From: Synergistaceae bacterium | GTDB taxonomy: Bacteria; Synergistota; Synergistia; Synergistales; Synergistaceae | DNA length: 45,956 nt | Direction: 5' to 3' | Assembly: GCA_031288335.1 (NCBI GenBank) | Contig: JAITRO010000242.1 | Location: 1 to 45,956, forward strand | Part shown: positions 10,400 to 19,590 of the stretch, piece by piece | Position numbering within the stretch: the first letter of the stretch is position 1 | Layout: every line of letters starts with the position of its first letter | Made by a program: the position numbers and the translations under genes | Notes under the pieces: generated by a model | Seen by the model: only the letters and a program-made list of their open reading frames with translations | Databases searched by the model: none | Told to the model about the DNA's origin: nothing

Positions 10400-10425
10400 A
10401 GGGGCGGATGTTATCCGTCCCTACG
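10400..10425. repeat. Palindromic element GTAGGGGCGGAT-gtt-ATCCGTCCCTAC
   Basis: Near-perfect inverted repeat read in sequence at the left edge of the transposase remnant. Confidence 0.5.
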
Positions 10426-10978
10426 AAATCCATATCCAAAAAAGAATGGAAACGGATATACAAACGTACCGAGCAAGGCGGGCTTTTAGAGACGAAGCTT
10501 GAGTGCGCCGAGGTAGTGTATGTTACTCAATCGTTATGCACCAGCAAGACTTCCCCGGAATATCGTTTCATAGCGACCCGGGAAGAGTGCAATATTTCAG
10601 ATAAAACGTCGAGAGAAATCGTACAGGATACACTTCAGAGAGAATTGGGATTTGAGATAGAAGAAGCCGCATATGACCTATATGAATGAGCGTGTGTACA
10701 AGGTATTCGGAATCGTCACAAATATGCTGAAGATGGAAGCGAGCGAGTTGGTATTGCTGCATCACAAGCGCTGCGGAAAATCGGAGGAAATACACAGGAT
10801 ACTGAAGGACGATCTGGCAGGAGGTCATGTGGTATCGAAAAAGTTCGGAGCGAATGCGGCATATTGGAACATAGCAGTATTGGCATCGTCGTTGCATAAC
10901 ATCCTGAAAAATTACTTTCTTCCCACAACGTGTCGGAAATCGCGTCCCAAAACATTAAGATTTTTGTGTCGGCAATGA
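10408..10978 (+). pseudogene. Decayed IS1380-family-like transposase, C-terminal fragment with frameshift
   Basis: Two overlapping ORFs (10408-10689, 10673-10978). The second reads VYKVFGIVTNMLKMEASELVLLHHKRCGKSEEIHRILKDDLAGGHVVSKKFGANAAYWNIAVLASSLHNILK, which resembles the IS1380 C-terminus (RCGKSEExHxxxKxDLAGG...FGxNAA). Catalytic N-terminal part absent. Confidence 0.7.
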
Positions 10979-11149
10979 CAGCATTCGCTATTACTTCCTC
11001 GGGACAAATTGAAAGAGACGCGTGGAACATATTTGGCGCAGGCGCAAAGAATTCTTATGATCCAGAGAGGCTTCTTGATGTTATAATAGTAAGCGCGAAC
11101 CTGAAGCAGACGTTGTGGCGGTTATATCCGCATGTAGGGTGATAACCTG

Positions 11150-11319
11150 TGAACACTGTATTTACGGTTATTTTGCGAACCGAGATACCCGCGCTCCTTG
11201 CAGCTTGGCAACTGAAACATATTTTCGTCGTGAAACCTCCCTGTGTTTGTTTAATAAAACAGCAGGTACGCGATATAATGCTGACGGAACCAGTTTTACC
11301 AAGGGTTCGCACTAGCTAC
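11150..11319 (+). promoter_or_regulatory. Candidate CRISPR leader
   Basis: Relatively AT-rich non-coding stretch directly upstream of repeat 1; GCGAACC at 11175-11181 and GGTTCGC at 11304-11310 flank it. Confidence 0.4.
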
Positions 11320-11480
11320 GTCGCGCCCTCACGGGCGCGTGAGTTGAAACTACGAAGGGTGAGCCAGAATACCACGAAAGCAATCGTCGCGCCCTCACGG
11401 GCGCGTGAGTTGAAACCTCGGCGGCGATAGCGGCATACACCGGCGCTATGTCGCGCCCTCACGGGCGCGTGAGTTGAAAC
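11320..11480 (+). CRISPR. 3-repeat, 2-spacer CRISPR array, subtype I-C-like repeat
   Basis: Three identical 31-nt repeats GTCGCGCCCTCACGGGCGCGTGAGTTGAAAC at 11320-11350, 11386-11416 and 11450-11480; spacers of 35 nt (11351-11385) and 33 nt (11417-11449). Confidence 0.93.
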
Positions 11481-11506
11481 TGTGATAGCTAAGGTAGGTT
11501 AGATAT

Positions 11507-12244
11507 ATGCTTAGAGAAGCGTCGATAGTCACTGGCCCGATGCGAAGCGGCACAAGCTGCGTCACTGGGTTGCTGGAGCTTTGCGGTTTCGACCTGGGGC
11601 GCAATATCCGCGTTCTGCGGAACGAGACGCCGATGAACCCGAGGGGACATTTCGAACACGACCTGCTCTTCGCGGTCAATGAACGGCTCTTAATCGAAAT
11701 CGCACCTTTTTGGGGGATATTTGCGCCGCCTCCGCGTGACGAACTGATGGCGCTCGCCGCCAAAAGACAAAATTATTTCCGGATTTTTTTGAAGGAATTC
11801 GACGGCGAACTTTGTAAAGACCCGCTCTTCTGCCTGACTCTGTCAGCGTGGCTGGACGTGTGGCCGGAACTTAGCCGGGCGGTTTTCTGCCTGCGGCATC
11901 CCGCTGAGGTCGCGGTTTCTATGCGCAAGCGTTACGGGACGAATTTTGATGAGGGTTTGCGCATCTGGCGCGAATACAGCCTCAGCTTTTTCGAAAACTC
12001 CGAAAGGATAAATGTATTCATCTTCGACTACAACCGTTTCTGCCGCGAGCCGCTCGACACGTTCGCCGAACTGCTGAACTGGTTCGGGCGTCCCATTGAT
12101 CTGGAGACGCTGCGAAACAACATCGCCTCTTTCTGGAGCGCGCCAGCATCGGCGCTGTCCTCACATTCCGAAGGAGAAACTCTGCCGGACGACGTCCAAA
12201 AACTTTACTTGGACCTGCTGAAATCATCACAAGCGTTTTCTTGA
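11507..12244 (+). CDS. Sulfotransferase-like P-loop protein
   Basis: 245 aa: VTGPMRSGTSCVTGLLELCGFDLG (PAPS-binding-like loop), CKDPLFCLTL, VFCLRHPAEVAVSMRKR. Confidence 0.7.
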   Translation: MLREASIVTGPMRSGTSCVTGLLELCGFDLGRNIRVLRNETPMNPRGHFEHDLLFAVNERLLIEIAPFWGIFAPPPRDELMALAAKRQNYFRIFLKEFDGELCKDPLFCLTLSAWLDVWPELSRAVFCLRHPAEVAVSMRKRYGTNFDEGLRIWREYSLSFFENSERINVFIFDYNRFCREPLDTFAELLNWFGRPIDLETLRNNIASFWSAPASALSSHSEGETLPDDVQKLYLDLLKSSQAFS

Positions 12245-12306
12245 GGCTGAAGTATCCGTGCCGTTCATCCCTGAATGCCTGCCAGCCAGGAACATCAGAA
12301 ATTCCG

Positions 12307-12336
12307 CCGCCCGCACCATGTGCATGATACGGGCGG
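12307..12336. terminator. Bidirectional hairpin CCGCCCG...CGGGCGG between convergent genes
   Basis: 7-bp perfect GC-rich stem followed by GCGTTTTA. Confidence 0.5.
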
Positions 12337-12368
12337 TGGTGCGTTTTATCGGTTGAAACTCATGTGAA

Positions 12369-14165
12369 TCACCCGAGGTTTTTTTCCAGCCGGTCGAGTT
12401 CTTCCTTCAGTTTTTGAGGCAGTTTGTCGCCGAATTTGGCATAGAATTCGCGGATGCCCTTCGCTTCCTCGCGCCACAGTTCGCGATCCACATTCAGCAG
12501 GCCTTTCAGGATGTCGAGCGATATATCGAGGCCTTCGAGGTTTATTTCCTCGGGCCTGGGCAGATATCCGATCGGGCTCTCGACCGCGTCCGTCTCGTCG
12601 AAGGCGCGTTTGATTATCCATTCAAGCACGCGCATGTTCTCGCCATAGCCAGGCCAGATGAAGCTGCCGTTCTCGTCGGTGCGGAACCAGTTCACGTTGA
12701 AAATCTTGGGCGGCTTGGGTATGCGCCTGCCCATTTCGAGCCAGTGGGCGAAATAATCCCCCATGTGATAGCCGCAGAACGGAAGCATGGCCATCGGGTC
12801 GCGGCGGACAACACCGACCGCTCCAGCCGCGGCCGCCGTTGTCTCGCTTGCCATTATCGAACCCACGAACACGCCGTGATCCCAGTCCCTCGACTGATAC
12901 ACCAGAGGGGCGGTCTTCGCCCGGCGACCGCCAAAGACCAGCGCGGATATCGGCACGCCCTCAGGGGATTCGAACTCACTCGAAATGCACGGGCACTGTT
13001 TGGCGGGAGCGGTGAAGCGGCTGTTCGGATGTGCGCCTTTCGAGCCGCCGGCGCAGTCCCAGCGTTCGCCCTTCCAGTTGAGGGCGTTCTTCGGCGGGTT
13101 CTTGTCGAGGCCCTCCCACCAGACCGTGTTGTCGTCGAGATTGTGAACGACGTTCGTGAATATGGTGTTTTTCTGACACGAAAGAAGGGCGTTGGGATTC
13201 GATTTCATGTTCGTCCCGGGGGCGACTCCGAAGAATCCCGACTCGGGATTGACGGCCCACAGACGACCATCCGGTTTTATGCGCAGCCACGCTATATCGT
13301 CGCCGACGCACCAGACCTTGTAACCCTTTTTGCTGTAGACCTCCGGCGGGATCAGCATCGCGAGATTAGTTTTGCCGCACGCCGACGGGAAAGCCGCCGC
13401 CAAATACCGTATCTCCCCCTGCGGGTTTTCTATGCCGAGTATCAGCATGTGTTCGGCCATCCAGCCCTCTTGCCATCCGAGATACGACGCGATGCGGAGG
13501 GCGAAGCACTTTTTGCCCAGCAGGACGTTGCCGCCGTAACCGGAATTTATCGACCATATCGTATTGTCCTCCGGGAACTGGACGATATAGCGATTCTCTT
13601 CGTCGATGCCGGCTTTGGCGTGAAGGCCCTTGGTGAAATCAGCCGGGTTTTCGCTGGCGTCGAGACATTTCAGGACGCGGACACCAATGCGGGTCATTAT
13701 CGCCATGTTTAGCACGACGTATATCGAATCGGTCAGCTCGATGCCGAATTTGGCGAACGGCGACTCGGGAACGCTCATGGAAAACGGAATCACGTACATC
13801 GTGCGGCCCCTAATGGCGCCGTCGTAGAGTTTTCGCAGTTTGGCGTACATCTCGGCGGGATCCGTCCAGTTGTTCGTGGGGCCTGCGTTCTCAGCCTCGC
13901 GCGAACATATGAACGTGCGGTTTTCGACGCGCGCCACGTCGTTCACCGCCGTGCGGTGCAGGAAACATCCGGGCAGTTTTTCCGGGTTCAGTGCGATTAT
14001 TTCGCCCGCGGAGAGGCTTTCCTCGCGCAGCCGGTTCAACTGTTCCTCCGAGCCGTCTATCCAGACGACGGCGTCGGGTTTCGTCATGGCGGCCATTTCG
14101 CCGACCCATTCATTTACCGCTTTGTTGTTGGTCAATGACAATACAAACATCCTTTCGTTTCGCAA
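12369..14165 (-). CDS. pckG: Phosphoenolpyruvate carboxykinase (GTP)
   Basis: 598 aa; AAFPSACGKTNLAML, VGDDIAWL, FGVAPGTNMKSNPNAL, GGRRAKTAPLVYQSRDWDHGVFVGS. Confidence 0.97.
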   Translation of the reverse strand: MRNERMFVLSLTNNKAVNEWVGEMAAMTKPDAVVWIDGSEEQLNRLREESLSAGEIIALNPEKLPGCFLHRTAVNDVARVENRTFICSREAENAGPTNNWTDPAEMYAKLRKLYDGAIRGRTMYVIPFSMSVPESPFAKFGIELTDSIYVVLNMAIMTRIGVRVLKCLDASENPADFTKGLHAKAGIDEENRYIVQFPEDNTIWSINSGYGGNVLLGKKCFALRIASYLGWQEGWMAEHMLILGIENPQGEIRYLAAAFPSACGKTNLAMLIPPEVYSKKGYKVWCVGDDIAWLRIKPDGRLWAVNPESGFFGVAPGTNMKSNPNALLSCQKNTIFTNVVHNLDDNTVWWEGLDKNPPKNALNWKGERWDCAGGSKGAHPNSRFTAPAKQCPCISSEFESPEGVPISALVFGGRRAKTAPLVYQSRDWDHGVFVGSIMASETTAAAAGAVGVVRRDPMAMLPFCGYHMGDYFAHWLEMGRRIPKPPKIFNVNWFRTDENGSFIWPGYGENMRVLEWIIKRAFDETDAVESPIGYLPRPEEINLEGLDISLDILKGLLNVDRELWREEAKGIREFYAKFGDKLPQKLKEELDRLEKNLG

Positions 14166-14493
14166 GACTTATTTATATATTATAACGCCTGAGATAAAAA
14201 ATCGCGATTGCATCGTGGATGTCTGCATGAATTCTTAAACTGAACTGTGCGGAATCAGCCATTCAATATTATAAACGCGAAAATCTTAGGTTTATTCCGC
14301 CGCCGGGCCCGGCAAGGCCAGACCGAAGACGAAATATGAGACATATTGCGAAAAACATTTCGTATAACTTTTTTTGCATAACTCCATCATCTCCTTTGAA
14401 CTGTTCGAGAATGGCAATTCAGTTTACAAATATAAAATTCTTTCGGATATTTAACGTTTATCTATTGACAATTACGGGAATCGATGATAAAAA

Positions 14494-14542
14494 TATCCGC
14501 ATAAATTATTCACGCGTCAAGTGCGGATAATTTATGCGGATA
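14494..14542. repeat. 16-bp perfect inverted repeat TATCCGCATAAATTAT / ATAATTTATGCGGATA with 17-nt loop
   Basis: Arms at 14494-14509 and 14527-14542; preceded by TTGACA and a weak AT-rich -10. Confidence 0.75.
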
Positions 14543-14743
14543 CAGACGGTGTATATCGCCGTCCGGGAACGCGAAGAACCTTAAAACAGCCAACTCATAC
14601 ATCCCTTCATCTTCCTTTCAGTGCCCTTCGGGCGGACGATGACCTGGCAGAAGACAAAAAACGCCAGGCCATTCGTTTTCTATATTTTTTATTATAAAAT
14701 AATGCTGAGATAGCATGAAAATTTTTGAGGAGGAATATCGTCG

Positions 14744-15544
14744 ATGAAAGGAAAAAATATCGCCATGGCCGTATTCAGCGGCACGGGAAATTCCCTGGAA
14801 GCCGCACGGGTTTTGGCCGAGGTTCTCGCGGAATTGGGGCACGACGTCACGCTGCATTCCATGGAACGGAGCGTGAATCATATTTGCCCTGACGGCGGCG
14901 CGCTCGGCATTGTGGCGACCGTCGCCTGTTTTTCGACTTATCCCACCGCCTGGAGATTCATAGATTCGCTGCCTCCCGGCGAAGGGCGCGAGGCCTTTTT
15001 CCTGGCCACAATGGGCGGCTTCGGCGGAGGCATGCAGGGACCCATTGGGCATACGCTTGCCGCTAAAGGGTACAGGCCGGTCGGTTCTCTTATCGTGACA
15101 ATGCCAGGCAATTATGGGAACAAAGTCTTGGACGAGGCGAAAAACAAATCGCTGAAAGATTCGGCTGTCTCGCGTATCAGGAAATACGCCCGCGAACTCG
15201 ATGAAGGTACCGCGAAATGGCCCGGTGGCGTCCCGCTCGTTTCGAATTTTTTTGCCTCGCTGGCTCACGGGCGCAAACCGTGGAATTTATTCCGCAGAAT
15301 GTTTCCTCTGACGGTCGCCGCGGAAAAATGCACAGCGTGCGCGTTGTGCGCAAAACTGTGCCCGGAAAACAACATAGCGCTCGAAGACGGACTGGCCGTT
15401 TTTGGCGATAGATGCGAGTCGTGCCAACGGTGCATCGCTTTTTGTCCGAGCCAAGCCATTTACGTTCCAGGCAAACCGTCGGTTCAGTATCGCGGTACGA
15501 GCCTCGAATCGATCATGTCATTGCGAAATTCCGATCGTTTTTAG
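14744..15544 (+). CDS. EFR1-type flavodoxin/ferredoxin fusion
   Basis: Flavodoxin-like VFSGTGNSLEAARVL and two 4Fe-4S motifs CTACALCAKLCP / CESCQRCIAFCP. Confidence 0.88.
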   Translation: MKGKNIAMAVFSGTGNSLEAARVLAEVLAELGHDVTLHSMERSVNHICPDGGALGIVATVACFSTYPTAWRFIDSLPPGEGREAFFLATMGGFGGGMQGPIGHTLAAKGYRPVGSLIVTMPGNYGNKVLDEAKNKSLKDSAVSRIRKYARELDEGTAKWPGGVPLVSNFFASLAHGRKPWNLFRRMFPLTVAAEKCTACALCAKLCPENNIALEDGLAVFGDRCESCQRCIAFCPSQAIYVPGKPSVQYRGTSLESIMSLRNSDRF

Positions 15545-15725
15545 CCGGCTGTGTATTAGTATTCGCGCATGTGAAGGAAGAACAGTTTTTTGTTAACAGG
15601 CGCAGATTTTGGGAGTTATGATTGATGCTGCGGCGTATCAAAAATTAAATTGCCGCATAGGAACTGCCGGTATCCGACAAAGCGGCAAGGCGTACTTGGG
15701 CATGTGAATCCGGAGGGGTTGAATA

Positions 15726-15995
15726 ATGAAGGGAATCGTAACGGTTTTGGGGAAGGACTCCGTCGGAATAATCGCCAAGATATGTTCGTACATGTCCGAC
15801 AAGAATGTAAACGTGCTAGATATAGCGCAAACGATAATCGACGGTTATTTCAACATGATGATGATTGTCGACTTGAACGGCTCCGCGGCGCCGCTCGCGT
15901 CCATGGCGTCGGAACTGGAAACCCTGGGGCGGGATATCGGAGTCGTCGTCCGCCTCCAGCATGAGGATATCTTCAATGCCATGCACAGGATATAG
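15726..15995 (+). CDS. ACT domain-containing protein (UPF0237-like)
   Basis: 89 aa MKGIVTVLGKDSVGIIAKICSYMSDKNVNVLDIAQTIIDGYFNMMMIVDL; directly upstream of the PFL/UPF0210 gene. Confidence 0.9.
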   Translation: MKGIVTVLGKDSVGIIAKICSYMSDKNVNVLDIAQTIIDGYFNMMMIVDLNGSAAPLASMASELETLGRDIGVVVRLQHEDIFNAMHRI

Positions 15996-15998
15996 CGC

Positions 15999-17357
15999 AT
16001 GATCACCATAAATGAGGCGAACGAGACCATCCGTATGATATCCGAAGCCAATCTCGACGTGCGAACCATAACGATGGGGATAAACCTGCTCGACTGCGCC
16101 GACAGTGATTGCGAAGCCTTCTGCCGGAAAATTTACGACAAGATAACGCGCAGGGCTGAACGCTTGTCCCGCGTGGGGGAGGATATAGCGAAAGAATACG
16201 GCGTGCCGGTGATAAACAAGCGTATTTCCGTGACGCCGATCGCGATAGCCGCTGCCGGCTGCCGTAAATGTGATTACGCGGAGATAGCCCGTGCCCTGGA
16301 CAGGGCGGCGGATGCGGTAGGGGTCAATTTCATCGGCGGTTTCTCCGCTCTGCTCCAAAAGGGGATAACGCCGGAAGACCTCGCACTGCTGGATTCCATA
16401 CCTCCGGCGCTCGCGGGCACAGAGCGGGTGTGTTCGTCGCTGAACCTCGGTTCCACGCGCTCTGGGATAAACGTCGACGCCGTGAACATCTCGGCGCGCG
16501 CGATAAAGGACATCGCCTCCATGACGGGCGACCGCGATTCGGTAGGGTGCGCGAAGTTCGTAGTGTTCTGCAACGCAGTGGAGGACAATCCGTTTATGGC
16601 CGGCGCGTTTCACGGCGTGGGAGAGGGAGAATCTGCCATAAACGTCGGCGTCAGCGGCCCCGGCGTGGTGAAACGCGCCATAGAGGCGGCGCGCGGCGCC
16701 GATTTCGAGACACTCTGCGAGACCGTGAAGCGTACGGCGTTCAAGATAACGCGCGTAGGCCAACTGGTCGCTCAGGAGGCCTCGCGGCGATTGGGAGTTC
16801 CCTTCGGCGTCATTGACCTCTCTCTCGCGCCGACCCCAGCCATAGGCGACAGCATCGCCGAGATACTGCGGGAGATGGGACTGGAGCAGCCAGGCGCGCC
16901 AGGTTCCACAGCGGCGATCGCCATATTGAACGACAACGTGAAAAAGGGCGGAGTCATGGCCAGTTCATATGTAGGAGGTCTGTCCGGCGCGTTCATTCCG
17001 GTGAGCGAGGACCACGGCATGATAGAGGCGGTCAGAGCCGGCGCGCTCACCATGGAAAAACTAGAGGCCATGACCTGCGTTTGCTCGGTTGGCATAGATA
17101 TGGCCGCGATTCCGGGCGATACGCCGGTTGACACGATATCCGGCATAATCCTCGACGAGATGGCGATAGGCATGATCAACGGCAAGACGACAGCCGTGCG
17201 TATAATCCCGGTCGCCGGCAAAAGTGTCGGCGACACTGCGTATTTCGGCGGATTGCTCGGCGAAGCCCCGGTGATGGCCGTGAACGGCTTCGGCTGTTCT
17301 ACGTTCGTGAGAAGGGGAGGACGCATACCGGCCCCGATACACAGCTTCAGAAATTGA
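15999..17357 (+). CDS. PFL family protein (UPF0210/DUF711)
   Basis: 452 aa; [57 protein letters not shown]. Confidence 0.92.
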   Translation: MITINEANETIRMISEANLDVRTITMGINLLDCADSDCEAFCRKIYDKITRRAERLSRVGEDIAKEYGVPVINKRISVTPIAIAAAGCRKCDYAEIARALDRAADAVGVNFIGGFSALLQKGITPEDLALLDSIPPALAGTERVCSSLNLGSTRSGINVDAVNISARAIKDIASMTGDRDSVGCAKFVVFCNAVEDNPFMAGAFHGVGEGESAINVGVSGPGVVKRAIEAARGADFETLCETVKRTAFKITRVGQLVAQEASRRLGVPFGVIDLSLAPTPAIGDSIAEILREMGLEQPGAPGSTAAIAILNDNVKKGGVMASSYVGGLSGAFIPVSEDHGMIEAVRAGALTMEKLEAMTCVCSVGIDMAAIPGDTPVDTISGIILDEMAIGMINGKTTAVRIIPVAGKSVGDTAYFGGLLGEAPVMAVNGFGCSTFVRRGGRIPAPIHSFRN

Positions 17358-17397
17358 TCCTTTAAATTCCCGATGCGTTTGTCCTGTACCGGCACCG

Positions 17398-18357
17398 CTA
17401 TTTGCGGTTCAGGTGCAGGGCGAAACCCATGAACGTTCTGTTCAGGTACGCGAACTGAATGCGGCCGCCCTTGATCCTGACGGTTTCCTCGACGGGTTTG
17501 ACGCCGAATCCCGAGAGCCATTCGAGGGCCCTCTCGACAGAAATCGTCTCGATGGCTATGTGTCCGTGGTCGCCGCGGCCCGGTTTTTTCATCATCTCAA
17601 ACGCACGGCCTACGAACGCGGAATTATCGCCGTCCTTCAGCGGCATTCCCAGCAGTGCGGACAGAAATTTCGCGTTTTCGAGCACATCCGATCCGTCGGG
17701 GTTGATTCCTATGTGCAGCAGCGAAAAGCCCAGCGACAGGATGCGGGCTTCGCGGCAGAGACGCTCCACGCCTGCGTAGTCCCCGGACTCAATCAGCCCG
17801 GCGGGTACCATCCAGCTTCCGCCGACGGCGTGGACGTTCGGGAGAGCCAGATACTCCGTCACGTTTTTCTCGTTTATTCCTCCGGTTGGGATGAAGGAGA
17901 CCTTGTCTCCGTAAGGTCCGGCGAAAGCCTTCAACATGCCGGTTCCCCCGGCGTTTTCGGCGGGGAAGAATTTCAGCACTTTGAGCCCGTATTCGAGGGC
18001 CTGTTCTATCTGCGACGGCGTGGTGACGCCCGGTGTCACGGGCACGCCCTTTTTGACGCAGTATTCCACCACTTTAGGATTGAACCCGGGCGACACGATG
18101 TAGCGCGCGCCGGCTGCGACGGCCGTGTCGACCTGACCCGGAGTGAGGACGGTGCCCGCGCCGACTGTGAGTTCCGGCAGTTCCTTCGACAGGATCCTGA
18201 TCGATTCTTTGGCGGCGTCGGTGCGGAACGTCACCTCCGCGACGGGCAGATTGCCGGCCAAAAGCGCTTTACCCAGAGGCAGAGCCCGGTCGGGTGATTC
18301 GAGCTTGATAACCGGTATGAGACCTATGCTGCCCAGTTTTTTCAGCACATCTTCCAT
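17398..18357 (-). CDS. eda: 2-keto-4-hydroxyglutarate / 2-keto-3-deoxy-6-phosphogluconate aldolase with C-terminal VOC-like domain
   Basis: N-terminal KDPG aldolase (VGAGTVLTPGQVDTAVAAGARYIVSPG, VLKFFPAENAGGTGMLKAFAGPY) followed by a ~110 aa VOC-like extension (LLHIGINPDGSDVLENAKFLSALLG...HGHIAIETISVERALEWL). Confidence 0.88.
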   Translation of the reverse strand: MEDVLKKLGSIGLIPVIKLESPDRALPLGKALLAGNLPVAEVTFRTDAAKESIRILSKELPELTVGAGTVLTPGQVDTAVAAGARYIVSPGFNPKVVEYCVKKGVPVTPGVTTPSQIEQALEYGLKVLKFFPAENAGGTGMLKAFAGPYGDKVSFIPTGGINEKNVTEYLALPNVHAVGGSWMVPAGLIESGDYAGVERLCREARILSLGFSLLHIGINPDGSDVLENAKFLSALLGMPLKDGDNSAFVGRAFEMMKKPGRGDHGHIAIETISVERALEWLSGFGVKPVEETVRIKGGRIQFAYLNRTFMGFALHLNRK

Positions 18358-18368
18358 CTTCGCACTCC

Positions 18369-19400
18369 CTATCTTTGCACCCTGCCCGAAGCGTCTCCGG
18401 CGGCAAGGTTTTTTACGTCTTCCAGCGATATCCTGTTATAATCGCCGTATATCGTGTGTTTCAGAGCAGACGCGGCAGCGGCGAACTCGACAATCTCCTG
18501 CGGGCCGCCGAGATTGCCTAGGCCCCATATCAATCCCGCACCGAACGCGTCGCCTCCGCCTATGCGGTCGACGATGTCGCGTATCTCGTATTTTTTGCTC
18601 GTGTAGAAGCCGTCCTTCGTGGCCATCACGACCGACCAGTTGTTCCAGTCGGCGCTGAGGCTCTCTCTCAAGCTCACGGCGAAATGCGCGACGTTGGGGA
18701 AACGCGCCGTAACGAGCCGGGCCAGCTCACGGTATTTAGACGCGTCGAGCGAACCCTTGGCGACGTCGACGTCAAGTTCTATCCCGAGACACTTCTGGCA
18801 GTCCTCCTCGTTGGCTATCAGCACGTCGACTTGCGACGCCAACTCCGTCATGACTTCTTCGGGCGAACGTCCCCATTTCCACAGTTTTTTTCTGTAGTTG
18901 AGGTCGCACGATATTTTTACCCCGTTCGCGCGGGCAGCTTTCACCGCTTCAAGCGCGGTCTCCGCGGCGCTTCGCGACAGCGCCGGCGTGATGCCGGTCG
19001 TGTGAAACCAGTGAACGCCCTTGAAGATGTTGTCCCATTTGAGTTCGCCGGGCGATATCTCGGATATCGACGAATGTGCGCGGTCGTAGACGACCTTCGA
19101 CTGCCGCATCGACGCGCCCGTTTCCGCGTAGTATATCCCCATGCGCCCGCCCTTTCGCAGTATGTGCGATGTCCCGACGCCGAACGCCCTCAGCTCCCTT
19201 ATGGCGGCGTCGGCGACGGCGTTTTGCGGGAGCGCCGTCACGAATTCCACGCTCTCCCCGTAGTTCGCGAGCGATACCGCCGCATTGGCCTCCGCTCCCC
19301 CGAAAGTGGCCTCCAGCCGCGGCGTCTGAAACAAAATTTCGTGTTCGGGCGGCGATAGACGCAGCATCAGTTCGCCGAACGTAACGTATTTTTTGGACAT
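18369..19400 (-). CDS. kdgK: 2-keto-3-deoxygluconate kinase, PfkB family
   Basis: MSKKYVTFGELMLRLSPPEHEILFQT...FGGAEANAAVSLANYG; GGGDAFGAGLIWGL. ORF opens at 19427; internal ATG 19400 preferred. Confidence 0.88.
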   Translation of the reverse strand: MSKKYVTFGELMLRLSPPEHEILFQTPRLEATFGGAEANAAVSLANYGESVEFVTALPQNAVADAAIRELRAFGVGTSHILRKGGRMGIYYAETGASMRQSKVVYDRAHSSISEISPGELKWDNIFKGVHWFHTTGITPALSRSAAETALEAVKAARANGVKISCDLNYRKKLWKWGRSPEEVMTELASQVDVLIANEEDCQKCLGIELDVDVAKGSLDASKYRELARLVTARFPNVAHFAVSLRESLSADWNNWSVVMATKDGFYTSKKYEIRDIVDRIGGGDAFGAGLIWGLGNLGGPQEIVEFAAAASALKHTIYGDYNRISLEDVKNLAAGDASGRVQR

Positions 19401-19590
19401 ATTCTTCTCTCCTCTTTTGCCGCGCAAAAAAATTTTGTATGGAATGCTTCAATGGCCGGCCACATTATTATAATGCGTCAGGACACGTTTGCGGGATAGC
19501 GAGGCGGCGCTGAACCATGACTTTTTTCGAGATCGGAAATAAAAAGCCGCCGAAACCTTGATAAATCAAGTTTTAACGGTTTTATTATTT

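Noticed and set aside
10930-11142. 70-aa ORF between transposase remnant and CRISPR leader
   Set aside because: No recognisable family; overlaps decayed IS and leader-like sequence.
11149-11430. 93-aa ORF with repeated VAPSRARELK motif
   Set aside because: The repeat in the protein is a translation of CRISPR repeats; not a gene.
12414-13712. 432-aa plus-strand ORF
   Set aside because: Antisense to pckG.
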